A DNA stretch of 64,000 nucleotides from Xiphophorus maculatus (Eukaryota; Chordata; Actinopteri; Cyprinodontiformes; Poeciliidae): contig NC_036458.1 of the NCBI RefSeq assembly GCF_002775205.1, forward strand, positions 24,973,868-25,037,867, given 5' to 3'. The notes below the pieces were generated by a model. That model searched no databases, was not told where the DNA came from, and saw only the letters and a program-made list of their open reading frames with translations. The translations under genes and the position numbers were made by a program. Of the stretch, positions 44,588 through 58,470 are shown piece after piece; position 1 is the stretch's first letter; each line of letters begins with the position of its first letter.

Positions 44588-46249
44588 CATTGCCTGGCCA
44601 AAAAAATTCACATACTCTAATATTTTGTTGGACCGTCATTAGCTTTGATTACAGAACACATCCACTGTGGCATTGTTTCGATAAGCTTCTGGAATGTGAC
44701 AAGATTTATTTCTATCCAGTTTCACCAAGGTCTTGCATTGATGATGATAGAGTCTGACTGATGTGCAAAGCCTTCTCCAGCACATCTCAATGGGGTTAAG
44801 GTCTGGACTCTGTTGTGACCAATCTATGTGTGAAAATGATGTCTCATGCTCCCTGAACTAGTCTTTTACAATTCAACCCCCATAAATCCATCTTGGAATA
44901 TTCCCTGTCATCAGGGGTGATAAAATAACCTGGTCATTCAGTACATTCAGGTAATCAGCTGACCTCATTCTGTGAGCACATGTTGTTGCTGAACCTAGAC
45001 CAGACCAACTGCAGAAACTCCAGATCATAGCACTGCCCCCACAGGCTTGTACAGTAATCACTAGGCATGATGGGTAATCACTTCACCTGTCTCTCTTCTT
45101 ACTCTGCTGCACCCATCACTCTGGAACTCAGGGTAAATCTGGACTCATCAGACCACATGACCTACTTCCATTGCTCCAGAGTCCAATCTTTATGCTCCCT
45201 AGCAGATTGAAGCTTTTTTTCTGGTTAGCTTCACTGATCAGTGGTTTTCTCAAAGCTATAGAGCTGTTCAGTCCCAGTCCCTTGACTTCCCTTCACATTC
45301 TGTGTGTGGAAATGTTTTTACTTTCACTGTTAAACATAGACTGGGTTCTACTGTTTTTCTTTAATTTCATTTCACCAAAACATTTAGGTGATTGCCGATC
45401 ACAATTATTCAGGATTTCTTTCCAGCCGCATTTCTTCCTTGAAGATGATTGGTCTCAATTATCCTTATAGTTTTTAACAATGCGTTGGACAGTTCTTGAC
45501 CCAGTTTCAGTAGTTTAAGAAATCTCTTTAGATGTTTTCTCTGCTTGATGCATATCAATGATTTGACCTTCTCAAACAGACTGACATCTTTTCCACGACC
45601 ACAGGATTTGTCTTTAGACGTGGTTGTTTAAGAAATGAAGCCTAGACGTAAATTCAAACAGAAAAACTCTTCAGCCTCACCTGTGTCAGCCAATCGCAGG
45701 TGGATGACACAGGTCAACCACCTGATAGGCTGTTGTTCATACACCACAGCCTATTAGCATTGGACCATGCCCCGTCACAGCCAATCATCATTCACTCATC
45801 CATTTATGAGGATCTTCATCCATGATACCATCTGCTTTCCAGCCATGCTCAGTCCACCTCCACCCCTTCTCCACCTCTCTGCTCCTGGCTCCTTCAGGCT
45901 ACATTCCTTTTTCCGACCTCCAGTGTATGGGCCCCAGGGGAAGACGTCTCAAATCATCATCGCTAATTCATAACAAGCTTATCGCAATTCACAGCACAAT
46001 GTCTTCTGCCAGGGTTCGACTGCCAAAGAACTTTAATTCATTTAAGTCAATAAAACTTTCTAATTGCTGTTTTTCTCTGTGTGAGTCTCTCCAGGTTGAA
46101 ATGAGAAGCAACTCATTGCACCAGTTGGGGTTAAATAACTCGTTGCCAGCTGAAACATAATTGCCCATGCATTAATCATCCAACAGGAGGCTCGAACCTT
46201 TTTGCTTAGTTAGATTCAGAAGGTGACTGGGTTTTTTTGGCCAGTAGTG
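44588..46249 (-). mobile_element. Tc1/mariner-like transposon with nested insertion
   Basis: It is the same family as 17365-18564. Ends are CATTGCCTGGCCAAAA and TTTTGGCCAGTAGTG, with flanking TA at 44586-44587 and 46250-46251. The minus strand encodes Tc1 transposase pieces, including VQACGGSAMIWSFCSWSGLG and RMRSADYLNVLNDQVI (45061-44873). Stops and shifts make it inactive. A 460-bp unrelated insertion sits at 45639-46098. Confidence 0.88.
45639..46098 (+). mobile_element. LTR-like element, copy B, nested, 6-bp TSD
   Basis: It interrupts the Tc1-like element and is flanked by AAATGA on both sides (45633-45638 and 46099-46104). The copy at 17365 shows the empty site with one AAATGA. It begins AGCCTAGACG, ends CTCTCCAGGTTG, and has a TCAATAAAACTTTC polyadenylation-like signal near its end. 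It is homologous to 33723-34157. Frames through it are not protein-like. Confidence 0.88.
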
Positions 46250-46251
46250 TA

Positions 46252-49200
46252 CTTTGGCAGTAAAACTGAAGGGCTGGAAAAGTATTTGAACTAGAAGTTT
46301 CAAATGTTAATACTATGCCAGCTTTGTGACATAGATTTGCCTAAAATATTGCCTACATCTGTGTGTTTGTTCTTAATTTAAGGTCTTTTTTATGCAACTT
46401 GCACAACATATATTATTGTTATTATTGTTCTGAAGTTATTAATCCCAGTACCTGACAAAGACATATTATAATGTCAAATAAACAAACAGAAAAGCTGTGG
46501 TGGGAAAAATCCCTCTGGAAATACATGGAACAGGTTAATACCATAGATACCGGGGTCAGACAGGAAGAACCACATAAAGGGACAGTAGACACTTTCAGCT
46601 CAGACTCTCAGAAACAGTGACAGCACAGTTTAGTTTAAAATAATATGTTTGCATCCGGTAACTGGCACAGGCACACACAGCTGCCATTGTATAGTTCAAA
46701 GTTTGAGTAAAAGCTACAAGAAGAAAAATAGGAAGAACTGCTGTGGGGAGAAAGTAAAAAAACAGCCATATTGGAAATAGTATGAGAAACAGAAGAATGT
46801 ACTAGAATGTTCTAATAAACTAGAACATATACTTGAATTTTTTTAAAAGGGTTTCCATGTATGATGTAGCTATCTTTTTTGTAGCAAGCACAGAATTTTT
46901 TGAGCATAGGGATCTTATTACATCCAAAAATGAATGTTTTGTCAGTACAGTCTGTGGCATTTAAACACAGTTTAAAGTAAACACACTTAAATTTGTAGAA
47001 TTATTATTCATAAGGAGAGATCAGAGTGACTTGCAGGAGTCATGCAAAATATTCATGCTGGTAAACAATGTCTTGAAAAGTCATTGTCATTTCTGTTCCT
47101 AGAATAGCTTAGCAGAGATGTTCTAATATTGCTGACAACCTGCTGTCTTAAAGTTTATCTTCTTTCACATTCCGGGAGGAGCATGGTCTGCAGGATCTCT
47201 GTTCCTCTTCATTTGAAAAAAAAAGGACACAGAAGTGCTTCTTCATTCATTGTGTCTCCAGAAAGTGCTGTTTTCAGTAGGATATGTTTTTTTTTTCTTA
47301 TTATTTTAACAGCAAGTCGTGGGGTTCAAGGCAAAATATGCATTTTTTTCTAAAATTACTAAGTGGAAAAATATATAATATTTCACCCACTGACCTATTC
47401 TCTGGATTTTATTCATTCCTCTGATTGCATTTTCCTGTTTTAAATTGTTTCAATTCATGCCATGCAACATTTTCTGGAGGTGAGGAGCAGCTTCAATGCT
47501 GAGTTGCAGAGAAGGTGGTGGAGGTGGCATGGAAAGATATCATAATGTTGGAAAAAGCAAAAATGATCCAGTTAAATCTTAATCCTCAGTGAAAGACTCT
47601 TGCTTGTCATGAGAATTTGAGTGAGCTCCTGCTTGTACCATCTGATTTGTCCATCCAAGTGTCTGTCTTTGGTTAAATTCTGTCAAAGTTGGTGAAAATG
47701 GACAGCATTAGGACTTTAGGGACATGTCAAGAAGACATTCAAAATGCACTGCAAGATTGGAAAGATGGCTTGTATTTTCTGAAATCTACTAGACTTCAGT
47801 GTTTTCTTGTAGGTCTGGTAGCTGAGTACAGATCAGTGTGAGTGGAGCAGTAGGAAGCTTAGTTCAGCTTTTATCGTCCTCAGTAGAGCTGAACTGATCT
47901 AACAGCTACATAAACCAAAAGATATGACTGGAGTTCCTTCAAACAAAATATGTCATCTGTAAAGCAATAATTATATGGAACTGTGGGAATAGTGACCTCC
48001 AGACCCAACTCTCATGATATTCATTTGTGAAGCTTCTTCTGTGCTTCGTTTGCTTCAAAAGTGGTGGAAGGATTTCATACCTCTTTTCTGTAGAATATGA
48101 TAATGGAAGTAGTGAGAACGTAAAACTCCGTTTTTTCCTCTTGATAATTTTTCAGCTTCTGCACTGAAAATATTAGGAAAAAAGTCGAACAGCAGCACAT
48201 GAGATATTTACTGTTGTCCTCTTCATGATGAGAAAGTGTTGGTTGAGTTAGAAGCTCAGCACTGCAAGGAAAGATGAGAAAAAATCAGTCAGCATCCAAA
48301 GATTATGAGCAATAATGTTTGATCCTTCAAACACCAGACAATGGTTCACATTGCCATTTTTGTGGATGGGTAATCATTGATAGTTCAAAAGTCTAATAGT
48401 CAATATTTTTTTATGTAAACGATTTAATACATATTATTGTTTATTGGATTTTTTTTACACAGAATGAATACCATCCAGGTCTGGTGTAAAGAAAGGTCAG
48501 GTCAGATCACCAGTGACAATGCAGGTGGGTAAAATAATGTTTTGGTTTGTTTTCACTAACTTAGTGACTTAAAGTGGTTGAGTTAGCAGCACCAGCCTTT
48601 ACTAATATCAAACAGATTGTGACTTATAACAGCATTTTATTTTAAAAGTTAAGCACTATCAGAAGCATTGGGAAGTAATGTTGGAGCTATGTTTTCCTAA
48701 GGTTTCACATCTATTGGAACAAAAAGCACACAGAAGGATAGAAACCAAAATCTCTAATTGGCCTTGAGTCACAGAGAGCAAATGAAACAAAATAAGCAAT
48801 GTAACAAAAACGGCTCCGTTCTACCTTCCAGATTTAGTATGTTTGAAGCAGCTGGTGCAGCCTTCACCAATCAGTGTTTCTATGACTCCTTCTAATCCTA
48901 AATCCACAGTTAATGACTGGCAAGATGGTCAATTGTCATTTAGACCAGAGAGCCAAAAAGCAGGGGATTTAGGAGAATCAGTGAGCAACATTGCAATTAT
49001 TTTATCCACCCTCACATAAATATGTCTACTATTTATTTCCTCGGCTGTTAAACTAACACCCAGTATGAAACCACATAACATGCCAGTCTTTTTGCCAAAA
49101 GCATCAATACTAAATTAGATTTGTTTGCTTGCTATATACAGACGTAGACAAATTTGCTGGCATGCCTAATAAAGATGCATGAAAAAGCATGAAAATAAAA

Positions 49201-52200
49201 TATTTTATTTAAAATCTTTTATTGCAGCAGCATAATCTCAACACCAAAAAGAAGAATCCAACCTATTTGAAAGAGTACATCTATTTAGTGGTGGCAATAA
49301 TCCTATATTAACAAATGATGCAGTAATACATTGTAAAACGTCCTTTTCCAAACAGGAGAAGTAACATTTTTACAGAGTGAGGAGTCTCTGTGGTCAGATT
49401 GCCCTTTGTATGAATGTTGCTATAAATGAACTCGCCTTGCCTTGATATAAATAAGCATGCCTTTTTAAAAATAATCTTTTTTTTGCTGACACTGATTTTA
49501 CATTTATTTAACTACTTGTAAATGAAGCAGAACTTAGCTGTAAAGTAAAAGATTGTAACTGTCAACGCATTCACTTATGTTCTCTTGCTCTTGTGTGTCT
49601 CTGAGATCCAGAATAACAATTAATAAGCAAGTAGGTCAGGTAACATATTTTTAAGGGATTCAGTGTTTTCTTGAGAAAGTAAAACTCATTTTTTTCCTCT
49701 TGGTCTATCTTTCAGTTTCTACACTGAAAATATTAGAGTAAAAAACAAATAATTGGTTTCAACCAAATGTTAAAACCAATTATTTCTAAACATGGATCCC
49801 CTCCCAACTACTTCAATAAATGCAATTAAAGGTTGGAATCTTCTTTTCTCTACAGGCTGATATTATGCAACTATAGCAAAAATATTAATTTATTTTAAGG
49901 CTGTTTCACATCTTTATTGACATCTACTTTATTCAGTAACACTCTTTCACATTTTTACATTCATTTGTATGAATGACCAAATGAAATGCAAGCCACAGTC
50001 AGTGGCTGCTAGGCTTCAAAGATGCTGCTGGCAAAGAGTCCATTGTGATATTTACAATGCTAAAAATTATAGAAAGACATTTTTACTTTACCACAGGCAT
50101 TCAGCTTTCAAATAATTCCCTTAAGTTTGTGCAAGAAAGAAAATTGATTCCTCTTAATATGTAGTTTCCCATGTAAAAGTTGTCTGTGTGTGTGTGAGTC
50201 CTTTGTGTCAGTACAGTAAAATTAAAGACATTAGTACGACACTCCCACAGCAAACCCAGCATGCAAGTACACTATAAACAAAGCTTGATTATGACACAGA
50301 TTACGTCTGGTTAACCCACAACAAGAATTCAAATGCAGAAGTCATTGAGAAGGCTGCGCAGTTCTCTGATATAACAAATAGCAATTGGCAATAAAGTCAA
50401 TCTGTGAAATTGCTAAATTGTCAGAGTTCAATTTTTAAACCAGAGGACTGCAGCCAACCAGGACCAGGTTGAAGTCTAGAAAAAAAAAAAATAAATAAAT
50501 AAAAAACAAACAGTAGTGAACCTCTGTTGGTGTTTCCCACAATTCCTGTTCAGACCTCACAGACAGTTTTAGCTGCATCACATCAGTGATCATTAATTTG
50601 ATTTTCTTGCAGTTTGTGTTTTCTCACATGACATTCTGCAATCAATCACCCTGCACCTGTGTGAGATGGAAAAAGCTGGAAGTGGAGTTTGGAAAGGCAG
50701 TTTGGCCCTGATGTGGAACAAACAGAGGCTGTCGGAAAGAAAAGGACTATGAAACATAAAACAAAATGAACGGAAAAGAAAGTGTTACAGCGATACACAA
50801 CCACAAACACGGGGTGAGGACAAACAACACAAACAGTGCACAATACAACTGTGGAGTTCACATTCTTACATGATGAAGGGAATTTTCCTCTGTTTCTTTC
50901 TGTCCTCCATCATTTCATCACACTTTTCTGTCTTGCCCAGAACTTTTCCTTCTCCATCTCCTCTCTTCGATGTTGCTCAGTTGATAGACTACTCAGAACA
51001 CATCATTTAAAGCACTTACACCTTGTTACCTCTTCAATAACATGTCACTGTTTTTTCATCAGCTTATTTTCTTTTCCTGTCTCCTCCTCAGTTAAATCCC
51101 CTTTTAAGTCAGCTTTTTTTTCTATTCATATGCAAAAAGTAGTTCATTTAGCCATTTTATGTAATTGCACTATGTGCATAAAAGGCTGGTGTCTCACAAA
51201 AGTGATCTTCTATTATTTGGGATGTGAAGGCAAGGGGACGTCACAAGGAGCAAGGAGCCAGGATACATAATTGAATAGTGAAGGTAAAATAGCATTTTGG
51301 AGCGAGGTGACCAGAGCATGTGGTAGAAACATGCACAAAAGAGTTCATTTCTTCTTCTCCACTCTTTTTTCTATACATACAATGCATAAAGTTGGAAAAC
51401 ATTGCAGAAAGGAATCACAAGGAAAGTAGTGGAAAATAGATACCTGAGTTGTCAATGAATGAAAAAAAAACAGTGCAATGGAAAGAAGCTCAACAAACTC
51501 TAATGTCAAATGAAATCATTTCATAATTTCAGAAATTTGTCTTCTTAGTTAAATTCTGTCTCTTATACACACTCACTTCTGGAACATGAATTAAAAGTTA
51601 AATTACAATTGTGGCAAAATAGTAGTGAACAGTCATACACCCTTATAGTGTTTTCTGCATTAAAATAATTACAAATATAATTTTCCTTACAGATGCTTTT
51701 ATCTTCTGAACTCACTGTAGTTTAAGTGACACCATAGACATCAGGGCATTGCAGACTAACAGTTAGAATGATGTGTCCAAACTATGAATGCAGAAACTTT
51801 GGTGAGAAGCAGTCTTGGAAAGAGAGAGTTTTCTTTTTTCACTTGCAGCAGAGGAGTTGAGAAAATTTTTAATATTTTTTATTTTCACTGAATTAGTTCA
51901 ACTTCTGCTTCTACTTGCATATATCTGAAAAATACATAGCTTTCTCAACATCTCTTGAATAGAAAAGCAAATAAAAATGAAGTATCTCAACATCTATAAC
52001 AAAGCAGCATCATAGCAGTTACTAGAAATGGCTCCCCTTCCCTTCCTGAAAAAATAATCTGTCCCTCCCTCACCCGTCCCCATTACAGTAGCGAGGTTCA
52101 TCTGGTCCCACTAACATGCATCATTTCAGCCCCTCCTGTTTCTTCCTGCATTCACTGAGATAACAGTAGCTTTGTTCTGCATGCCAATGTATGCTATGTG

Positions 52201-52900
52201 TATGCGTCCAGACGCACACACTCTTACAGCAGTCTAAATGTTTTATATACATTGCTTATGTTTTAAACTAAAATGCCGAGCTTTCTTACATTATTATTCA
52301 CATATCTGTACTTGCTGCTTGCGTTGGAAGACCATGCAAATCGTCTACATATTTACAGTGTTGTGACAAGCAGAACCCTCAGGTAAAGTGACTGATGCAG
52401 TCATAAGGAACATTTGACCATAAAGAGACAATGAAGAGTGGGAATTGTATATGTCTGTCTTTAACATACAATATAAAAAAGTAACTTTTTTTCTTGCACA
52501 ATTTCTCCTTTTTAGTCAAATGATGCAACTGGCTGTGATGTTACTTTAATGAATGCATGTAGCCTTAGGGTCCCTGTTTCTGCTTGTAGTTCCATGTTTT
52601 GTAATGGAATGTTTATTTGTCAGTTAGTGTTGAATTAGTGGCCCTTTAACTTTTAACTGTCCTCTGCAACAGAGTCTGCAGCTTTGAGGTTGTATCACAT
52701 GAACTCATTTTCTTCACAAGTTGAAATCAAATTGTAGATGTAGCTCTGATCTCAGTACGCAGCTTTAACTGGATTTTCAAGATCTGCATATTAAATGCAT
52801 TTAATAAAAGCTCTGCTTTAATAAATTCAAGCTCTGCATTTATCAAATCATCCTAAACTGTGGTCTCAGGTGTCATTAAGGAAGAAAATTATATTTTTTA
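46252..52900. other. Intergenic or intronic DNA, no gene confirmed
   Basis: A+T-rich. There are isolated acceptor-like sites on the minus strand (for example near 48270), but no exon with both ends and family resemblance. A LINE-type tail fragment (ATAAATGAACTCGCCTTGCC) lies near 49420-49445. Confidence 0.4.
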
Positions 52901-52901
52901 A

Positions 52902-52904
<3 letters not shown>

Positions 52905-52977
<73 letters not shown>
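52905..52977. repeat. (TA)n microsatellite
   Basis: An uninterrupted TA run of about 36 copies. Confidence 0.97.
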
Positions 52978-52979
<2 letters not shown>

Positions 52980-55276
52980 AGCAAACACTGATGCCTGCCT
53001 TAATAAAAGCTATTCAATCATAAGGAATCAAATGTTTGATTTAATAAAACCTTATTTTCTCTCTCCCAGAACAGCATAAGTGATGAGTGATGAATGTAAG
53101 AGCAGGAGTCGGGGCAGCTCAGCTTCCCTCCATCACCATTACTTCATGGCCTGTTGCAGAATTTCTGCACAACAATCTTGTGTAAAAAGCATAATCTTTA
53201 GAAGTCTTTATAGAGAAAAATTATGACAAAGATGCTGAGACAGATTAATCCTAATGAATACCAAAGTAAACGTGAAAACATTTATCTCTTGGTGTCTTTC
53301 TTTAAAACTAAAAAAAGCAAAAGAAATAAATCCAGGTTGGAAAATATGGATGCATCTTTGTTGAGAGGTAGATGCAGGTCAGGGCAAACTCTGCAATCCT
53401 TTTAATCTCAGCCATTTTTCAATATTCCTCCTCGTTGTTCCCTTCTTCTTTTCTGGCATTTGGCGTCTGCTCTTCTACCATGGGCTGTCACTCCAGTAGC
53501 CATTCATGGTGCCTCCGACTAAGCAGTCGCAGCCGAAAAAAAGACAAGATGGACAGACAAAAGAGGGAGGGTGGGGTTTGGGGAAAAGTTTGGGGTAAAA
53601 ACAGGGAAAGACAGAGAAGCCAAAAAGGGAGAAAACTAAAAAATACTGATTCTGATTGCAGATTCAAGTAGTAATGCTATGGATGGCAGTGGCGGTAAGT
53701 GAAATGTCAATCAACTCAGACCTGAGGAAAACCCAGCTTCTCATCCTGATGCTGAGCTGCAGTATCTGAAAATGTCATCATGTACTGAACACATAACATA
53801 AAGTCAGTTAAAGTCAAGGGTAACCATGGCCACCACTGGCTTCTGTTGTTAACTTCCAACCTTAAGCTGACGGCTTCAACACAGGATCCGTCCTGAACCA
53901 CAAATCTAGACTCTGCTTCCGCTGCCTGGCACTGAAAGTGTTAAACTACAACACAAAACAGAAGATGTAAGAGAACTGCATGAAAAAACTCTGATCTCCC
54001 TTTTGTTTGTTTTAACCAAAACTATACTTTATCTCCAAACTCAAAAACTGACCAATTAGCTTTAAACATTACTTGATTTTATAATCTTAAAACGTTTTCC
54101 ATATGGCATACATCTTGGATTAACAGCAGATTTGACTAAAATACTCCTCATACTGTATGAAAGATCCACCCACATTCTGACTCTTTGAAACCTAAACTAA
54201 TCATTGTATGACAACACAGATTTACAAAGAAATACCAGCAGGTTTTACAGCTCAGTGTTTGGAGGAGAGCTCAGGTGAGAGGACAGCAGATGGTAGGTGA
54301 AATTCTGGAAGAAATCTGTTGTTACAATGAAGGCCAACCTAAACATATGTTGTGATCACGTTTGCTTTCATTTTTCCCCAAGTGAATAAAATGAATGTTA
54401 CATGCACCAGCTCTACAGTGTTAATCCCTTTTGACAGTGATTCCCAACAACTATTGGCTTGTGACACTTTGTAAGAAAAAACATAATACCCTTACTCATT
54501 AATTATTTATTGCTTGATTCAATATGGAATCTTTGTAAGACCTCATTTGACTAACAATATATTAGTTTCTACAACTTCTAACTCAGAGATATTTTACACC
54601 CCTCAGAGTTTGGGACTCTAGAGAAGCAGCTATCAATTACACCTACAGAGGAAATGGGGAGGAAGTAGAAGCAGAGCTCAAGCTTGTGGTGGAGGCTTTT
54701 AGTTGATCAAATCTCCCTCTGGCCTCTCAGTTTACAGCAGTTTTATATTAGGAAGAAAAAATTAACTCCGCCAGCTAGGTGTTTTTAAGGTGCTGAGTTT
54801 TGAGGATGTATGACTAAATGCTTTTACTTTATTTAGTTTACTAATGGGTATTCTATATGCAGTTATTTAAAAATGTACAGTTTAAATACCACAGTTATTG
54901 TGTTTGCTGAAGTCTTAGCATTATTTTTCTTCTCAGCTACTCTTTAGCATTGAATTAAAACATTAAAGTGACATGGCAATCAGCAACAGGCAAGGATTAA
55001 TATAGGGTAACTAGACAACTAAGTTATTCTCAGTATTAACTAACCAAGACCTGTTAGTAGGTAAAGTCTGTTTGTGGAAATTGTTGTATTTCCAAATGCA
55101 ATTGCAAAATGTTCTTTTTTGTGTGTCTTAGATTTAGCTAATCTCTATAATTAAGGATTTCTGGCACAAACGTTTTAGAGAATGCAATGAAGGACAAAAG
55201 AACAGCTTATAAATAGCACTTCTTCAATGTTATTGCTTTTGTGTTATTTGCATGTAGTCTTCTCTTTTTGGGTGAG

Positions 55277-55422
55277 CTACAAGATGGATGGGATGGGGGA
55301 GTGACATCGCCTGAGGCCAGATGGCTCAAAGGTCTCGAAGGTGGAGTTGGTGATTGGAGTGAGTCGCAGTGGACCCCCCGTCATCCCGGAAATGTTATTT
55401 AGGCTGCGTGACTTCTCATAGC
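55277..55422 (-). CDS. Candidate terminal coding exon, gene unidentified
   Basis: On the minus strand a good acceptor (ATGTAGTCACAG) is followed by a 146-bp exon. In phase 1 it reads [12 protein letters not shown], then [20 protein letters not shown], then [12 protein letters not shown] and a TAG stop, 47 residues in all. The exon is richer in G+C than its flanks, and its Ser/Arg/Pro-rich make-up is typical of a cytoplasmic tail with phosphorylation sites. I cannot name the protein. With the hydrophobic candidate exon at 59178-59233 it may belong to a membrane protein whose other exons lie further right, in or beyond the window. The alternative is a chance open frame. Confidence 0.45.
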
Positions 55423-57179
55423 CTGTGACTACATGACATGCACAGCCCAAACGGTAATGGTTAAATCAGGGTGAAGATGATTCCCAACAGATATCAGAAG
55501 GTGAGGGTGTTAATTATATACAAACGATTTGGAATGGAAGACCACAGATAAATAATAATGTTTTCATAGATGTTATGTTATGACAGCATTGCACATCAAG
55601 TACAGCAAGAATAAACCATTCGTTAGAGTTAGAAGCATATTAAAATGAAATAAAGTATAAAATAAATTAAAATAATTCCAAAGAAACCCAATGCAAAACA
55701 CATAACATGTTCCAGAGTGAAAGGAGGATTTTTGAAAGAAAGACAGATGGATGGAGGGACAAACAGATGGAGAGACAAACACAGACAGACAGAGACAGGA
55801 CAAGCTGTCAGTTGCCATTATATTACTGAACTAACTAGAGGTGGCACACTGCAGACCAAACAAAATATTTATGTTGAAGGGGGTTTTTGCATTGCACATC
55901 AAAATATTTTAATTAACACATTTTAATGTATTTTCACTCTACATCCACTGTATTAGTTTAGATTCTTAAGAACAGTGTAACAGCACTTTAAAAGAAAATC
56001 ATCTTCAGCAAAACACAAACATTAATACATCCTTTACAGATTCCTCATTACATTTTTCCTCCCAGCTCTTTTGGCCACTGCAAAAGTTGGAAGAACTCAC
56101 CCTGAAAAACACTAATCAAGACGGAAGTACAGACAGAAAGACAGGAAGACAGACTGACCATTATAAACCATCTGCAGGCTTGCAGTAAGCAATATCTTTG
56201 TCCTGCATCTGACGATCATGTTCAAATTAACTCAGTGTGAGGCACATTAGAACATTTTAAAGGGACATGTAAGGCATCACACATTTTGATTTCCAGAAAA
56301 TGTCAAAACTACTCAGAGCAAAGATATGAGCGAGCAATGCTTGATTTTCAAAATTCCTCACAGTTTTCTGATTTAAATCTTATATGTTTGTTTCTTATGA
56401 GCAAACAAGTTCAGGAGGACTTTTTTGAAGAGAAACTTATCAGTTAAGTTTACAATACAATATTTGGGCACAAGTCTGTCTCTTCAGTTTAAAGCCATTT
56501 TAGTCAAGGAAGTACAGTTTTAAGAGTTTTATGCATTTGGCTGTTCATGTACAAAAAGCATTTCTGAAATAAAGAAAACAACCAAAAACAATGAACAGTG
56601 AAGACCAATTTTGAATTTGTATTGCTTGAATTGTAAAAAATGGACTTGTTCAGATGGCATGAAAACTGTTTTGTTTTAAACACTTTCTTCAGGAGGTAAC
56701 TTAAGCGAGTAGGAACAAAGAAAGTGTTCCATTTGGTCACATCCTGTTGAATCATACACAAATTTTGGTTGAACTGCATTGTATGAAATCAAATCTGTGA
56801 CTACTGCTCATATATTGGATTATTGTTATGCAGAAATGTCTACATTGCAGAAATGGTAAAAGAGTTTCAGACTGACCCGAATTGCCCTTAAGTTGGAAAA
56901 AATAAAACACTTCAGACTCGCAGACTTTTGAGACTTGACTTTGACTGTTGGTCTGAGACTCAGACCAAAAGGTTTTATCTCATGTAATGAAGACTGAAAT
57001 GAAGCCTATATCTGAGTTGTAGACTGCTCATCTGACGCATGTTTTACTGTGAAAGGATGACGGTGTTATTGGACAGTAACACTGGTAGAATATGGAAATT
57101 AACGGTTCATAGAAATCTGTTCATGTTAGTTGTAGCTTGACAAGTGAATACTGTATTGGGTGACTAAATCATTTAGGAG

Positions 57180-57400
57180 ATGATATTAATAGTGGCGATA
57201 AATCAGCCCTTATGTGAAGCTGATCTTATCTTCCTCAGCAAAGGTCTAAAAATCAGCCGCTGTTCTCTTTTGTTCCCCTGTTAGAAGTTTGACTGACTGA
57301 CCTGTCCACCAGGTCATGTCTGCATGTTCACCCAAATTTCTTGCTATATTTAGCAACATTTCAGACAAAAAAATCAATATCGGACGGAATCGGCAAGTCA
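57180..57400. mobile_element. MITE remnant, copy 2
   Basis: CTGATCTTATCTTCCTCAGC and AAAGGTCTAAAAATCAGCCG are inverted relatives of sequence at 35850-35900. Confidence 0.5.
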
Positions 57401-58269
57401 GGCTTTTTAAAGCTCAGTAACTGGTGGTAGACCAGACAACTGCAATCAGAGTGGCCTTAAAAATAAACATGATTTACCTACTACTACTAATACAACTAGT
57501 ACTTTATAAAGCACTTTTGAAACAACAACAAAGTGCTGTATGGAATACATCACAGCATACTCAAAATTTGCAACGGACAAAAGAAAATAGACTACAACAA
57601 AATCAGTAAAAGTTAAAACTGATGCAACAGCAAAAGTCTCAAAGTGTGTCAGAGGCCAAGGAACAAAAAACTGTATTCAGAAGAGTTTTCAAAGTGGACA
57701 ATGAAAGGTCACTTCTGTAGTGTAAAGGCAGATCACATTAGCAGACATTCTCTCTCTGCTAAGCTAGCTCTAACATTACATGGACATAAAACCCTTCAAA
57801 CCCAACCATATATATTTATAATGAAGGAGTGGATATTAACTGGTTAACTTTATTACTCATTTATCATTACTAAGGAATTGAAGCTTTAAACTTTCTTTGA
57901 ATCATCCAGAGATTCAACATCAACAAGTTTGAATCTGTGTGTTATTTTTATTATTGTATCATATTTCTTACAGCATAAATGCCTGTTTCTATTTCTAATG
58001 GGGTAAATATCATAATTGAGCAATTTTCAAAGTAATACACCTTGGCTTTTAGCTGATAATTTGGATGGTGAAAAAATTGCTATTAAAACATTTTAATAAA
58101 TATAAACTATAGTTATCAAATGTTCATGAGATAATGTAGGCCTACCAAACTGCACAGGTTTGGTACCCTAAACCACAGACTTAGAGCTGCACTAATGTTG
58201 TGAATTTAATAACAAAACGTCATTAGAGACTTGAAGCTCTACTTTGACTTGTAGTGAAATACTTGAGAC

Positions 58270-58470
58270 TTGACTTGGCCCAGGGGTCCTCACATCCAGC
58301 TTCCTGCCGCTTTCAGATGTCTCTCTGCTTCAACACACCACAGTGAAATAATGAGGTCATTAGCAGGACTCTGAAGAGGTTGACTGGACACTGAGGAGGT
58401 GATTGAGGTGTGTTGGACCAGAGACACACCGACCCTCAAAGCCTGGACTTGAAGACTCCTGACTTAGACT
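58270..58470. mobile_element. Fish-type DNA element (AGGGGTCCTCACATCCAGC family)
   Basis: CAGGGGTCCTCACATCCAGC, GTGTGTTGGACCAGAGACAC and GGACTTGAAGACTCCTGAC are characteristic pieces of an abundant non-coding teleost repeat. It is probably a hAT-derived MITE. Confidence 0.6.

Noticed and set aside
45822..46160. 112-codon plus frame as a host gene
   Set aside because: It lies almost entirely within the nested LTR-like insertion and runs into the Tc1 element.
47590..47720. Minus frame ending SHDKQESFTED as a C-terminal exon
   Set aside because: Two other frames are equally open, there is no good acceptor, and no family resemblance.
52870..53079. Plus frame with an Ile-Tyr run
   Set aside because: It is the (TA)n microsatellite translated.
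56070..56115. Minus acceptor directly followed by GTGAG near 56096, with a short open tail
   Set aside because: The acceptor and donor-like signals overlap, and the 17-codon tail has no support; chance is more likely.
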